From: Bacillota bacterium
Lineage (GTDB): Bacteria; Bacillota; Clostridia; Lachnospirales; Lachnospiraceae
Assembly: GCA_023439125.1 (NCBI GenBank)
Contig: JAEXOU010000020.1
Location: forward strand, 1 to 56,622
Direction: 5' to 3'
DNA: 56,622 nucleotides
Part shown: piece after piece, positions 43,802-52,373 of the stretch
How the letters are laid out: each line of letters opens with the position of its first letter
Position numbering within the stretch: the stretch's first letter is position 1
Position numbers and translations under genes: made by a program
Notes under the pieces: model-generated
Seen by the model: the letters and a program-made list of their open reading frames with translations, nothing else
Databases searched by the model: none
What the model was told of the DNA's origin: nothing

Positions 43802-44593
43802 TTACTTCTTAATTAAGGCAACGATATCTTCTATATTGTAATTTTTGCTTTGTACATCAATACACCTTTGATGCAATAGCCCTTCTGATATTCTATTTTC
43901 TATAGATATTCTTCTATTAAAATGTTTTATTATGTCATCGAAGTTTTTGTAATTATGAGCTTTTCCATAAGGAGATTGATTTAAATAGTTCAACATTAAA
44001 TGATACCATACTTCTTCACCTTGCTCGTTGATACGTTCTTCCTTGATCTGTTTAATACTATTTTCTATATCTTTGCTTAATAAGCGTATAACTAAAAAAT
44101 CATTTTGAATATTGGTAATCATTTTGCTATAAAAGTCATATATCTGGGAATCATCATATTCGGCAAACAGCATTAATTCCTCGATAATGTTTTGAAAGAA
44201 TGCGCATTCAAAAATATTTCCAACTCCATTAAATCTACGAAATCTTTCATTAACTATATTGCTAAAATCTTGGATGTTTCTACGGCCACCGTATAATTCA
44301 TACTGTTCCATATATGTATAAAAATCATATTGATCTGTTTGAATCCGAGTATATGAGACTATATAATGACTGTCTTCCATTTTAGAATTTTCCTTAATTT
44401 TCATCTCCAATTCGGGCCAATCTTGAATTGCCTTTTTATACTGCTCGTGTGTCATATATGAACACCAAGCAAGTTCAATTGGAGAAATATCTCCTTCATA
44501 ATAAAAATTATATTCTGGGAAATTCTTTTGTAACGCACCCAGTAACGTACTTTTCCCACTTCCGGGAATTCCTTCTACAAAAACATTAAGCAT
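43802..44593 (-). CDS. P-loop NTPase (deoxynucleoside-kinase-like or AAA)
   Basis: 263 residues. Walker A GIPGSGKST at residues 8-16 at the extreme N-terminus, then NFPEYNFYYEGDISPIELAW. The rest is helical with RMSK-like charged segments (SYTRIQTDQYDFYTYMEQYELYGGR, FFQNIIEELMLF). The arrangement of a P-loop at the start, a DIS/E motif and helical lid recalls nucleoside/aminoglycoside-modifying kinases of thymidylate-kinase fold, but no substrate motif is conclusive. AAGGAG precedes the ATG. Confidence 0.7.
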   Translation of the reverse strand: MLNVFVEGIPGSGKSTLLGALQKNFPEYNFYYEGDISPIELAWCSYMTHEQYKKAIQDWPELEMKIKENSKMEDSHYIVSYTRIQTDQYDFYTYMEQYELYGGRRNIQDFSNIVNERFRRFNGVGNIFECAFFQNIIEELMLFAEYDDSQIYDFYSKMITNIQNDFLVIRLLSKDIENSIKQIKEERINEQGEEVWYHLMLNYLNQSPYGKAHNYKNFDDIIKHFNRRISIENRISEGLLHQRCIDVQSKNYNIEDIVALIKK

Positions 44594-44696
44594 GTAAAAA
44601 TCTCCTTTGTAAATTAGAATAAATGATTTTCTTAAACTAATAATATCACATACGATCTAAATATCATATGGCTTGTTTTCTTTCCAATTGGTCTGC

Positions 44697-45242
44697 CTAC
44701 AGTTCTAACAGCATATATACAACTTCCTGAAATCCCCCTGTTCGAGAATTGAACCCCTTAGGATTTCGACCAAATTCTACAAATCCCTCTTTCTTATATA
44801 AAGAAATTGCTCTTGTATTTTCTGCCACCACATTAAGTTCCAGCTGAACATAACCTGCTTCTTTGGCACATTTTATACACGCTTCCGTTAAAGCTCTACC
44901 TAATCCAAGACCACAATATTCTCTCGCCACACTTATGCCAAATTCAGCTCGATGCTTAACCTTGTATTTCGTTCCAACAGCCTCAATTCCAGCAGTTCCT
45001 GCAACTTTACCATCAACAAAAGCAATGATTTCGATTTCATTCGTACTATTTGCTTTCTGTTCTAAAAACTGTCCTTCTTGTTCTGAATTAAAACTATTTT
45101 CATCGGGATACGAAAGCAAATAGTCTGTTTCCGCATGTGTTAAATTAAAATTCTCAAGCACCGCTTTCCCATCGGATGATACACCATTTCTTAAATTAGC
45201 TTCTTTCCCATTTTTTAAAATTATCTTTTGACTGTACCTCAT
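44697..45242 (-). CDS. GNAT family N-acetyltransferase
   Basis: 181 residues. Motif A is AEFGISVAREYCGLGLGRALTEACIKCAKEAGYVQLELNVVAENTRAISLYKKEGF in order, with the R-x-x-G-x-G acetyl-CoA loop and the NxRAIxLYxKxGF motif B of RimI/PhnO-type enzymes. It starts behind GAGGTGAG. The XRE gene ends 26 bp upstream, so they could share a transcript. Substrate unknown. Confidence 0.88.
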   Translation of the reverse strand: MRYSQKIILKNGKEANLRNGVSSDGKAVLENFNLTHAETDYLLSYPDENSFNSEQEGQFLEQKANSTNEIEIIAFVDGKVAGTAGIEAVGTKYKVKHRAEFGISVAREYCGLGLGRALTEACIKCAKEAGYVQLELNVVAENTRAISLYKKEGFVEFGRNPKGFNSRTGGFQEVVYMLLEL

Positions 45243-45268
45243 GACTCACCTCAGCAATTTGAATTGTA

Positions 45269-45778
45269 TTATCTTTCCTCTGCTTCATTATAAGCATTTT
45301 TCTCGACATATGCCATCATAGTGTTATTTCTCCATCCATGTGCAATAAGTAACATTAGTCCAGCTAAATAAATCAACCATATTTGCTTACTTACTATTCC
45401 AACCAACAATACACATAAGATACATATACCTACAAGAACCATAATTGCAATGTGTTCCTTTAACCACTTAGTCTTATAAAATTCAATCTTTTCTTTAAGA
45501 GAAAAACTACTTGCTTTTAAGGTTTGAGTTAAATTTTTCTCCGCAACTTCTTTATATTCTTCTGCTAGCAATCGCCTACCACTTAATATTTCATTTATAC
45601 TTATGTCAAATAACTGGCTCACTGCTAATAATGCATCTACTGGTGGTAAATAAGCTCCTGTTTCCCAACGGGATACCGTCTTATTTGTTACACCTACTTT
45701 CTCACCAAATTGTTCTTGCGTAAGTTTCTGTTCTTTTCTAAGCTCTGCTATGAATTTTCCAATTTGTATTAAGTTCAT
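45269..45778 (-). CDS. XRE regulator with C-terminal membrane helices
   Basis: 169 residues from the ATG at 45778, ten bases after GGAGGTG. The N-terminal HTH_3 (residues 5-60: RKEQKLTQEQFGEKVGVTNKTVSRWETGAYLPP) is followed by a charged linker and two hydrophobic helices (IAIMVLVGICILCVLLVGIV and WLIYLAGLMLLIAHGW). The regulator should therefore be membrane-anchored, a form common in Firmicutes. A small two-helix membrane protein is encoded just before it, so the pair may act as sensor plus regulator. Confidence 0.85.
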   Translation of the reverse strand: MNLIQIGKFIAELRKEQKLTQEQFGEKVGVTNKTVSRWETGAYLPPVDALLAVSQLFDISINEILSGRRLLAEEYKEVAEKNLTQTLKASSFSLKEKIEFYKTKWLKEHIAIMVLVGICILCVLLVGIVSKQIWLIYLAGLMLLIAHGWRNNTMMAYVEKNAYNEAEER

Positions 45779-45869
45779 CTGTATCACCTCCAAGGAAAAC
45801 ATATCAAATATACGTCTTTTTGTCTTTACCAAAAACAGCGAACCACTGGACATAACTTATTTTACTCTT

Positions 45870-46052
45870 TTATTCTTCTTTGCTATCTCTCTTTTTCCAA
45901 TGAATTATACCTGAGATCAACCAAACTATAGCAGTTCCCAAAAAGAAAATTACTTTTTTTGATAAATTTCCCTCACTTATTAAAAGGGTTGTTAAAAAAC
46001 CTGCTACCGAAATTCCCCAGCAAAAAATGGCCGTTCCTTTACTATTTTTCAT
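45870..46052 (-). CDS. Small two-helix membrane protein
   Basis: 60 residues from an ATG nine bases after GGAGG. Two membrane helices (AIFCWGISVAGFLTTLLI and VIFFLGTAIVWLISGIIHW) with a Lys-rich C-terminus (KKRDSKEE). It lies upstream of and on the same strand as the membrane-bound XRE regulator (92 bp), probably one transcript. No named family recognised. Confidence 0.6.
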   Translation of the reverse strand: MKNSKGTAIFCWGISVAGFLTTLLISEGNLSKKVIFFLGTAIVWLISGIIHWKKRDSKEE

Positions 46053-46154
46053 AAGGTTATACCTCCACAAACTCAAATGTATTTATCTCAACCACTGTTA
46101 TTTATCTGCACACATACCTACAAAGATGATTTTTGCTGTATTTATATAATATTT

Positions 46155-47402
46155 TTACTGAATTGTACTTAGGATTGTAGGATTTAAGTAATCGTTATTA
46201 TTTATTACTATATCACTTATCTGTTCAGGGGTATGCTCTGATAAGTATAATTTTTGAATTGGTATATATTTGTTTATATATTTCTGCAAAAATTCAATTC
46301 CATATTGGGGGACATCTCTCAATGTAGCTCTTTTTATTACTTCATCAAAATCAATATGTAAAAATATTTTTCCTTCAAGATATTCTAGCATAGGTTCTCG
46401 AAACAGCAGAACTCCTTCAATAATCAAAACTGTTTTCGAGTTAATGTCAAAATGGATATTATTTTCATATTTATCCGTTTCTAAATTAAGGCAAAGAACA
46501 TTTTTATCTACATATCCATTATTTATAAGAGGTTTCAAAATTTCATTAATTACTTGATCATAATTAAATGCATTATTGTAATATGCTTCAACTTCATTTT
46601 TACCTTGATACCGTATCTCTGATGGATTGTGAAAATCATCTATGTGCAAGATGGTATTTTTAATACCTATGCAGTCAAGATATTTTGAAAATTTATGGGT
46701 AAATACTGTTTTACCGGATGTATCGACCCCATTAATACCAATTATTCTCTTCCCCCTATATATAAGTTTATGGGTGATGTGATAAAATACTTCAATTTGT
46801 GATATATAGTTTATAATATCATTAGCATTATCTGCAGTAAAAGTAGCTTTTGATATATCATCTTTATTTCCATATCCATACGTTACTCCAATTGAAGGGA
46901 TATAATTACTCATTGCAGCTTCTATATCAGAAAAAGTATCGCCAATTACAATTGCAGACTGATTACTATTTAATATATTTTTTACTGCTTCTGCTTTGAA
47001 AGCATAGTACTTTGCACTGTGTATTTCGCAAAAATATTGGCTGATTTTAGTTCTTTGTAAAACAAGTTCAATATATTCAATACTTCCATTAGAACAAAGA
47101 TAAAGGGAATGTCCTTTTGAAATTAAGTTGTCCAACATTTCTACAATATATGGAAATAAAATACCATTTTCTTTTACTTCACTTTGTTCCAACTCACGAA
47201 ATCGTTTACTGGCATCAATTATATTAATATTAGGAGGTAATATACTACTTAAAAAATCTTCCGTTTTTTTTCCGATGTTCTGAGTTATATACTGTTCTTC
47301 AGTTCTCATTAATCCAAATTCGTCAAATAAACGATTGATTGCATTTATATCACAAAATCTAGTTTGAAATAATGTTCCATCTAAATCAAAAATTATTTGC
47401 AT
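46155..47402 (-). CDS. Fusion of a HAD phosphatase and a uridine-kinase-like P-loop domain
   Basis: 415 residues from the ATG at 47402 (site GGAGGG); a longer frame adds 20 residues without support. N-terminal HAD hydrolase: FDLDGTLF with D6/D8, SNGS near 104, and GDTFSDIEAA (154-163) as motif IV. C-terminal uridine-kinase/phosphoribulokinase-type domain: GVDTSGKT (225-232), HIDDFHNPSEIRY and VLIIEGVLLF with Asp/Glu of the nucleoside-kinase family. The fusion puts a phosphatase and a kinase on one chain, suggesting opposing or sequential action on a nucleoside or sugar. Alone on its strand, flanked by short spacers. Confidence 0.82.
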   Translation of the reverse strand: MQIIFDLDGTLFQTRFCDINAINRLFDEFGLMRTEEQYITQNIGKKTEDFLSSILPPNINIIDASKRFRELEQSEVKENGILFPYIVEMLDNLISKGHSLYLCSNGSIEYIELVLQRTKISQYFCEIHSAKYYAFKAEAVKNILNSNQSAIVIGDTFSDIEAAMSNYIPSIGVTYGYGNKDDISKATFTADNANDIINYISQIEVFYHITHKLIYRGKRIIGINGVDTSGKTVFTHKFSKYLDCIGIKNTILHIDDFHNPSEIRYQGKNEVEAYYNNAFNYDQVINEILKPLINNGYVDKNVLCLNLETDKYENNIHFDINSKTVLIIEGVLLFREPMLEYLEGKIFLHIDFDEVIKRATLRDVPQYGIEFLQKYINKYIPIQKLYLSEHTPEQISDIVINNNDYLNPTILSTIQ

Positions 47403-47609
47403 ATTCCCTCCAATTAGTAGTTCAATTTCATAAATTATACTTTTCATAATAAAGAAAGTCAATTCTAATTGGAAAAGTCTAACATCTACATAAATCAGAG
47501 ATGTACACCTTATAAACAGACATGATAACGATTACTCGTTACTTTTTTGAGTAAACACAGATCTATACTTCATTAGCAAAACTCTAGAAAAGATAATTAT
47601 TAAAATAAA

Positions 47610-47639
47610 AAAGGAAAGCTTGATTTAACTAGCTTTCCT
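47610..47639 (-). terminator. Intrinsic terminator overlapping the hydrolase-like gene's end
   Basis: Minus strand GGAAAGCT..AGCTTTCC followed by TTTTTT. The stem contains the gene's TAG stop codon, an economical overlap. Confidence 0.8.
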
Positions 47640-48528
47640 TCCATTTTTGTGTAAGCAAAGATTGTTTCAACAAAGATATTGTATTCCTTATGATTGCATT
47701 GTTCTCAGGATGTGGCGCATCCATTTTTGAAATAATAACTATTGAGGTATCTAAGGAAGGTATAATACATAATTTTTGACCTCCAAAACCACATGCACAA
47801 TAAAACTCAACATCTTGATATTTATCAATCCACCAATAATATCCATATGGTTTTCCTTCTGGAAATCCCCCATTCGTATAAGCTCTTGTTGAGTCTAAAC
47901 TGAATTCTTCTGTAAAGTAGCATTTACCTAAATAATTCCCCTTATTTAAATAAAGCTGTCCAAACAAGGCTAGGTCATCGACTGATATTCTCATGTTTTC
48001 TATATCTTCTCTATTCCATTCCCAATTGTTTATACCAAGTGGTCTAAATAATTTTTCATCTACAATATCGATAAAATTTTTACGATACAAATCCTCAATA
48101 AGATATATTAAAATCTGAGGGTCCGGTTTGTATTCAAAAATCTCGCCTGGTCTATCTTTGAATTTCAATTGAAACACTTCCTGCATATCTGATGGAAGCT
48201 TTTCTCCGAAACCTGGCCAGTTTATGCCACTCGTTTTTGTGATCACATGCTTTAAGGTGAGTAATGTAAAACACTTATCTATATCATTAATGCTAATCTC
48301 TGGATAATAATCAAGAATCTTTTGATTTAATGATTGAATTTTATTATCCTGCAATGAAATCCCAACCATGGCAGATACAAAGCTTTTGAAGATACAACCT
48401 ACTTTAAATAAATCCCTATTGTTAAATCCATTAAAATACTCTTTCAGTAATGGCGTCCCGTGTTGATTGATACTTATAGCATTTATATGTGGAAAGTCTT
48501 CTTTTATCATGGAAAGTATATTATTCAC
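47629..48528 (-). CDS. Serine-hydrolase/beta-lactamase-like protein with Cys in place of the nucleophilic Ser
   Basis: About 299 residues from a GTG eight bases after GAGG (48528). The fold follows the class C beta-lactamase/DD-peptidase family: LTLKHVITKTSGINWP, LFRPLGINNWEW, VDDLALFGQLYLNKGNYLG, YGYYWWIDKYQDVEFYCACGFGGQKLCIIPSLD. The nucleophile motif SxxK reads CIFK (Cys45, codon TGT; Lys48), and the YxN motif reads YKP. The HTG-like third motif reads GFGG. So the catalytic Ser is replaced. It could be a cysteine-using hydrolase or an inactive homologue. No signal peptide is visible, so it is cytoplasmic. Confidence 0.82.
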   Translation of the reverse strand: MNNILSMIKEDFPHINAISINQHGTPLLKEYFNGFNNRDLFKVGCIFKSFVSAMVGISLQDNKIQSLNQKILDYYPEISINDIDKCFTLLTLKHVITKTSGINWPGFGEKLPSDMQEVFQLKFKDRPGEIFEYKPDPQILIYLIEDLYRKNFIDIVDEKLFRPLGINNWEWNREDIENMRISVDDLALFGQLYLNKGNYLGKCYFTEEFSLDSTRAYTNGGFPEGKPYGYYWWIDKYQDVEFYCACGFGGQKLCIIPSLDTSIVIISKMDAPHPENNAIIRNTISLLKQSLLTQKWKES

Positions 48529-48607
48529 TACTATTACCTCTCTTGTATATTTTTTCTGCAATTAAAATTAAATCAATTTGAATCTTACACACATGGGATT
48601 TGTTCTT

Positions 48608-49267
48608 TTATTCGGCATTAATTTTTATTTTTGCATTATCCCTTAAACTTATTAGGGTTCCATTCATACTATTGCTATCACCCGGTATATCCGTTTCTTC
48701 ATTTGTTTCTTGATTTGTTACTTTGATCCCAATTAAAGGTATATCACTTTCTGAATCATATTCTTCATACAGTACATATGTATATCCATCATTTTTAAAG
48801 CTTAAATAGTTTAAGTCTAATCCAATATTATCTGGTCCGCCACCGCGTAAGTAATATGAATATGTAAACAAACTCCAAGAGTCATCAGTTTTTACTGGAT
48901 ATTCTAATTCTATTTTATCCTCAGTGCCATAGCGGTATATTATATAGTCCTGTTGATTTTTTGAAATACAAATAGAAGCAGACTTGTTAGAATTAGCAAT
49001 TTTAAAACTAAATAATATATCTTCATTCTCACTACATAAATTATGATCTACACTTGATTCCTCACTAGTAACTGTTGGATTATTTGTGCCCCCAATTGTC
49101 GGCTCTATTGTAGGCTGTGGTGTTGGCTCTATAGTTGGCTCTGGTGTTGCTATTGCGGTTTCTAAATTTTCTTTATCTTTTTGTCCCACAGCGTTATTAT
49201 TAGCCCAAGAACATCCAGACAGTATTGCACTAACTAAAACGAAAAATAACAATACTTTAGGTTTCAT
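48608..49267 (-). CDS. Lipoprotein with Pro/Thr linker, unknown function
   Basis: 219 residues. Signal peptide with lipobox ILSGC (Cys19), then a repeated EPTIEPTPQPTIEPTIGG linker (about 40-60), then a soluble domain of about 140 residues with DIPGDSNSMNGTLISLRDNA near the end. PT-rich linkers are typical of clostridial surface lipoproteins. No domain recognised. It lies 80 bp upstream of the serine-hydrolase-like gene on the same strand. Confidence 0.7.
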   Translation of the reverse strand: MKPKVLLFFVLVSAILSGCSWANNNAVGQKDKENLETAIATPEPTIEPTPQPTIEPTIGGTNNPTVTSEESSVDHNLCSENEDILFSFKIANSNKSASICISKNQQDYIIYRYGTEDKIELEYPVKTDDSWSLFTYSYYLRGGGPDNIGLDLNYLSFKNDGYTYVLYEEYDSESDIPLIGIKVTNQETNEETDIPGDSNSMNGTLISLRDNAKIKINAE

Positions 49268-49451
49268 ATGATTTACCTCTTTCTAGCTACTATGATGGCT
49301 CCACTCCTGATGTTGAGCAAACAGAAATGCACGTCATGCTACCCTTCCAAATTTTTCTGTTATCATTATAGATTGTGGTCATACTGTTGTCAACAATCAC
49401 AAGATATAATAAAAAAGTAAACAATCAATCTTCCTATTAGGAGGAAAAACG

Positions 49452-49583
49452 ATGCAGAAAAAAGCCTTAGTAATAATCGATATTCAAAATGACATTACTA
49501 AGAATTACAAAGTAAAGTGGCGGGCGATTTTTCGCCCGTCCTTTCTTTATCTTCGTTCATCTGCAACATCTTCTATTTTTTAA
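49452..49583 (+). pseudogene. Truncated isochorismatase-like gene (N-terminus only)
   Basis: A good site (TAGGAGGAAAAACG) leads to ATG and MQKKALVIIDIQNDITKNYK, the start of an isochorismatase/cysteine hydrolase (DIQND motif with the catalytic Asp). After residue 20 the reading runs into an unrelated terminator stem (GGCGGGCGA..TCGCCCGTCC, 49519-49541) and stops. The rest of the gene is lost. Confidence 0.7.
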
Positions 49584-49593
49584 AATTTGGGTA

Positions 49594-49622
49594 TTGACCT
49601 TCTTGGAAAAACATGGTATATT
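49594..49622 (+). promoter_or_regulatory. Promoter of the TetR operon
   Basis: TTGACC (49594-49599), 17-base spacer, TATATT (49617-49622). The operator palindrome begins within the -10 box. Confidence 0.8.
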
Positions 49623-49665
49623 TTAATCATTGATTTAATTATTGATTAAATCAATGATTAAAATA
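49619..49665. promoter_or_regulatory. TetR operator: perfect 21-bp inverted repeat
   Basis: TATTTTAATCATTGATTTAAT and its exact inverse are separated by five bases (TATTG), covering the -10 box and transcription start of the TetR gene. Perfect dyads of this size at an autoregulated promoter are the mark of TetR-type operators. Confidence 0.85.
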
Positions 49666-49682
49666 CTATGGAGGCTGAAAAT

Positions 49683-50267
49683 TTGAATTATAGTGCTAAA
49701 GATGTAACGAAAGAAAAAATCCTTGGAGTTGTTTTGAACCATATTTCTGAAAATCAAACGCATCAAATTACAATTAGAGAAATAGCAAGACTTGCAGGCG
49801 TAAACTCAGCTTCAATAAGCTACTATTTCGGTTCAAAAGACAACCTTATACAAGAAGCATGTACACATTATTATGATATAGGAAACAAGATATTTGAGGA
49901 TTTGGGAAAGGATGATTATGAACCACGGGAGAAATTGAAGCGTTTCTTAGTTAAATATACGAATCATATGTTTAAGTATCAAGGATTTCTAAAAGTACAA
50001 ATATCCCAGTATATTAGCGAAACTGAAATACGTAGTGATATAGTGAAATGGCTACAAACTAATAGCAAACTCCTTGCTACTACTATTGGAGCAATAACAA
50101 AAGAACAAGACCCCGAAATATTGTGTTTTAAATCAATCCAGCTTTTATCAAGCATAGTGTATCCCTTCTTACTATGTAAATATAGCAATGGTTTTGGAGG
50201 GTTGGACTTTAGTAACGAAGCTGTAAGAGTCAAATATATAGAGACAATGCTTGATAGTATTTCGTAA
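49683..50267 (+). CDS. TetR/AcrR-family transcriptional regulator
   Basis: 194 residues from a TTG at 49683, eight bases after GGAGG. An ATG 15 bases earlier overlaps the site itself. The N-terminal HTH is ITIREIARLAGVNSASISYYFGSKDNLIQEAC; the C-terminal part is the helical ligand-binding domain. It should repress its own operon through the palindrome at 49619-49665, relieved by an unknown ligand. The downstream flavodoxin-like and HXXEE genes are on the same strand within 15-35 bp. Confidence 0.9.
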   Translation: MNYSAKDVTKEKILGVVLNHISENQTHQITIREIARLAGVNSASISYYFGSKDNLIQEACTHYYDIGNKIFEDLGKDDYEPREKLKRFLVKYTNHMFKYQGFLKVQISQYISETEIRSDIVKWLQTNSKLLATTIGAITKEQDPEILCFKSIQLLSSIVYPFLLCKYSNGFGGLDFSNEAVRVKYIETMLDSIS

Positions 50268-50295
50268 GTATACTTTATGAATGGAGATGATGATG

Positions 50296-50736
50296 ATGAG
50301 AATAAAAGTAATATACCACTCAATTACAGGGAACACAAAAAAAATTGCTGAAGCAATTGCTACTGAAGTCGGTGTTGAAGCAGAGAGTGTCTCCTGTGAG
50401 TTATGTGACGAGGAAGTCGATCTGTTATTTTATGGTGATGGGAATTATGCAAGTGTTATTCATGGAAAAACAAAGGAATTCATTCAGTCCTTACAATTTC
50501 GAAATATTAAAAATATAGCTACTTTTGGAACTTATGGAGGTATGGATAACTCCTTGCCTAAATTAAGATTGTTTGCGAAAAAGTGTGGGTTGAATGTTAT
50601 GGACGAGAGCTTTTCTTGTAAAGGGAAAGCTTGGGGGCTTCTAAACAGGACAAGGCCAGATGAAAGAGACATAGAGAACGCGAGAAAATATGCTCGGAAC
50701 ATAATAAATAAGTGTATGAATAATGTGAATGAATAA
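50296..50736 (+). CDS. Flavodoxin-like protein
   Basis: About 147 residues. The FMN phosphate-binding loop is YHSITGNTKKIAEAIA (residues 7-22 region), followed by LLFYGDGNYASVI and ATFGTYGGMDNSLPKLRLFAKKCGL, the flavodoxin/NrdI-like layout. It carries electrons or reduces a substrate with FMN. Start among several in-frame ATGs behind TGGAGATG is uncertain by a few residues. Second gene of the TetR operon, so it is induced by whatever the TetR protein senses. Confidence 0.82.
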   Translation: MRIKVIYHSITGNTKKIAEAIATEVGVEAESVSCELCDEEVDLLFYGDGNYASVIHGKTKEFIQSLQFRNIKNIATFGTYGGMDNSLPKLRLFAKKCGLNVMDESFSCKGKAWGLLNRTRPDERDIENARKYARNIINKCMNNVNE

Positions 50737-50767
50737 TATATTAAATATCTTTTAGAGGATAAAAATA

Positions 50768-51286
50768 ATGAAAAAATTAATTGGGAATCTTAATCAAATT
50801 GGCTATAAAAAGATAGTTTTACTTCTGGCAATTTCGGAAACTTTACATAATCTAGAGGAAGCTATATTGCTTCCTGAATGGTCGAAAACAGCTGGAATGT
50901 GGCATCCGAAAGTTGGAACGGTAGAATTCCGTATTGCTATTTTGTTATCTACTATAATGATTTATGGGATAATATACTATTTCTCTAAAAAAGATAACGC
51001 TCTTTCGAATTTTTTAATGGGTGGAGCAATTGCTATGGTACTCTTCAATGTTCTCATGCCTCATTTATTAGCTACTGCATTTATGTTTCAATATGCACCG
51101 GGTCTATTGTCAGGTGTTCTATTTAATGTTCCAGTAACAGTTTATTTACTAAGACGAGGGGTAAAAGAGAGATTATATAAGAAAAAAACATTAGCTCTAG
51201 CTGGACTATGCTTCGCACTCATTGCTTTTCCATTGTTACAACTTTTTTTTGCTCTAGGAAGAATTATAGAAAATTTTTGCAAATAA
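50768..51286 (+). CDS. HXXEE domain membrane protein
   Basis: 172 residues with four to five membrane helices. ETLHNLEEAILLPEW contains the HxxEE motif (His27, Glu30, Glu31) of the HXXEE family, thought to be metal-dependent membrane enzymes of unknown role. WHPKVGTVEFRIAILLSTIM, a Pro/His-rich NVLMPHLLATAFM and SGVLFNVPVTVYLLRRG follow. Last gene of the TetR-flavodoxin operon, 31 bp behind the flavodoxin gene. GAGGATAAAA is upstream of the ATG. Confidence 0.82.
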   Translation: MKKLIGNLNQIGYKKIVLLLAISETLHNLEEAILLPEWSKTAGMWHPKVGTVEFRIAILLSTIMIYGIIYYFSKKDNALSNFLMGGAIAMVLFNVLMPHLLATAFMFQYAPGLLSGVLFNVPVTVYLLRRGVKERLYKKKTLALAGLCFALIAFPLLQLFFALGRIIENFCK

Positions 51287-51316
51287 AGATCACGAAATAA
51301 GAGAACAGACGAAAGA

Positions 51317-51347
51317 AAAGGAAATTCCTTGTAGAATTCCCTTTTTT
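51317..51347 (+). terminator. Terminator of the TetR operon
   Basis: AAGGAAATTC..GAATTCCCTT with TTTTTT, about 30 bp after the HXXEE gene. The stretch 51350-51500 beyond it holds no gene. Confidence 0.7.
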
Positions 51348-51500
51348 AAAATAAACTTTATTCGCTTAGTCAATCAGCGTCCGAGCGATATTGGGATTGG
51401 GCTCGGCAATGACAGAGAATCCTTCATTTTTTCATAACCCCTCCATTTTTTTGTCGTTCCATAGCTGTGATATTATAAATAAGATACCATATTAAACTTA

Positions 51501-51719
51501 TTATACGATTAATAGCTCTAGTGCTCTTTTGTATAGTGGGTCAAATTCACAGCCACAACTACCACATTCCATGTCTGCTTGCTCAACTGCTTTTATTAAT
51601 TCAGCTGTTGCATTTGATGACTTGTTGTCTGCCAACCATTTTTTTGATGGTACGTCAATCAAGTCCCAGCCAGATTCAGAAAATTTCTCAATAATTTTAA
51701 TTAGTTCTTCATTTGCCAT
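51501..51719 (-). CDS. Small conserved protein with a C-terminal CGSCGCEFDP motif
   Basis: 72 residues from an ATG eight bases after GGAGG; a longer frame lacks a site. KIIEKFSESGWDLIDVPSKKWLADNKSSN is followed by AELIKAVEQADMECGSCGCEFDPLYKRAL, with three Cys in CxxCxC spacing that could bind metal. I recall similar short proteins in related anaerobes without named function. A GNAT gene lies 69 bp upstream on the same strand. Confidence 0.65.
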   Translation of the reverse strand: MANEELIKIIEKFSESGWDLIDVPSKKWLADNKSSNATAELIKAVEQADMECGSCGCEFDPLYKRALELLIV

Positions 51720-51787
51720 TTTACATTCCTCCAATATTTTTATATTTAATGTTTTGCTCATTCAATCGTTTAATTATTTTTGGGTAT

Positions 51788-52228
51788 TTATATTTCACGC
51801 ATAAAAATAGTATCAATGTCTCCGCCATAGTTTTTCAATGAATCAATTGGTGTAAAACCACATTTCTCATAAAACCCTATCATGTCTGATGGAATGTATA
51901 CCTTTGAAAAATTATTTTCCTTGGCATAAGCAATAACGGTTTCTATCATTTTATGACTCACTCTTCTACCACGAGCACTTTCATCTACGAAAATACTGCT
52001 AATCCATGGAAAGTACCTATTTTCAGGATAATAATCCTCTTTTAGGAAAGAACAGTAACCTATAATATTATCATTATCGATTGCTATAAAAAAAGCTTCC
52101 CATTCGGAAAATCGATTTTCTCGTAGCATACCTGCTATATGTTTGCCAGCAATCCAAGAACAATTTTCAGCAAAATCAATTGTTTTCTTCCACAGTACAC
52201 TATTGTATTCTATTCGTTGTACCTTCAT
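51788..52228 (-). CDS. GNAT family N-acetyltransferase
   Basis: 146 residues. Motif A: PWISSIFVDESARGRRVSHKMIETVIAYAKENNFSKVYIP, with the R-x-x-R/G-x-x-S variant of the acetyl-CoA loop, and GFYEKCGFTPI as motif B. The second Gly of the usual R-x-x-G-x-G/A is replaced (GRRVS), so acetyl-CoA binding geometry may differ. AGGAGG precedes the ATG. Its upstream region resembles that of the phosphotransferase at 55998. Confidence 0.82.
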   Translation of the reverse strand: MKVQRIEYNSVLWKKTIDFAENCSWIAGKHIAGMLRENRFSEWEAFFIAIDNDNIIGYCSFLKEDYYPENRYFPWISSIFVDESARGRRVSHKMIETVIAYAKENNFSKVYIPSDMIGFYEKCGFTPIDSLKNYGGDIDTIFMREI

Positions 52229-52350
52229 TAAGTATGCCTCCTAGTATATAAATAACCTTCTTCACAACTTCAAATCTATATGTAAATTATTAAATCATAA
52301 TACCATATTGATTAATATAATTAAATAAAATTTTCCAATACTTTGGAGGC
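52229..52350 (-). repeat. Upstream block A, similar to block at 56000-56110
   Basis: Minus strand: TTGGAAAATTTTATTTAATT..CAATATGGTATTATGATTT..GGTTATTTATATACTAGGAGGCAT. The second block has the same order of words (TTGGAAAATTTAGTTTATTT..CAATATGATAATATGATTT..GGTTAATTATATACAGGAGGCA). Likely shared promoter/leader cassette. Confidence 0.5.
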
Positions 52351-52373
52351 AAAATAGTCACTAACTTTCTAAG

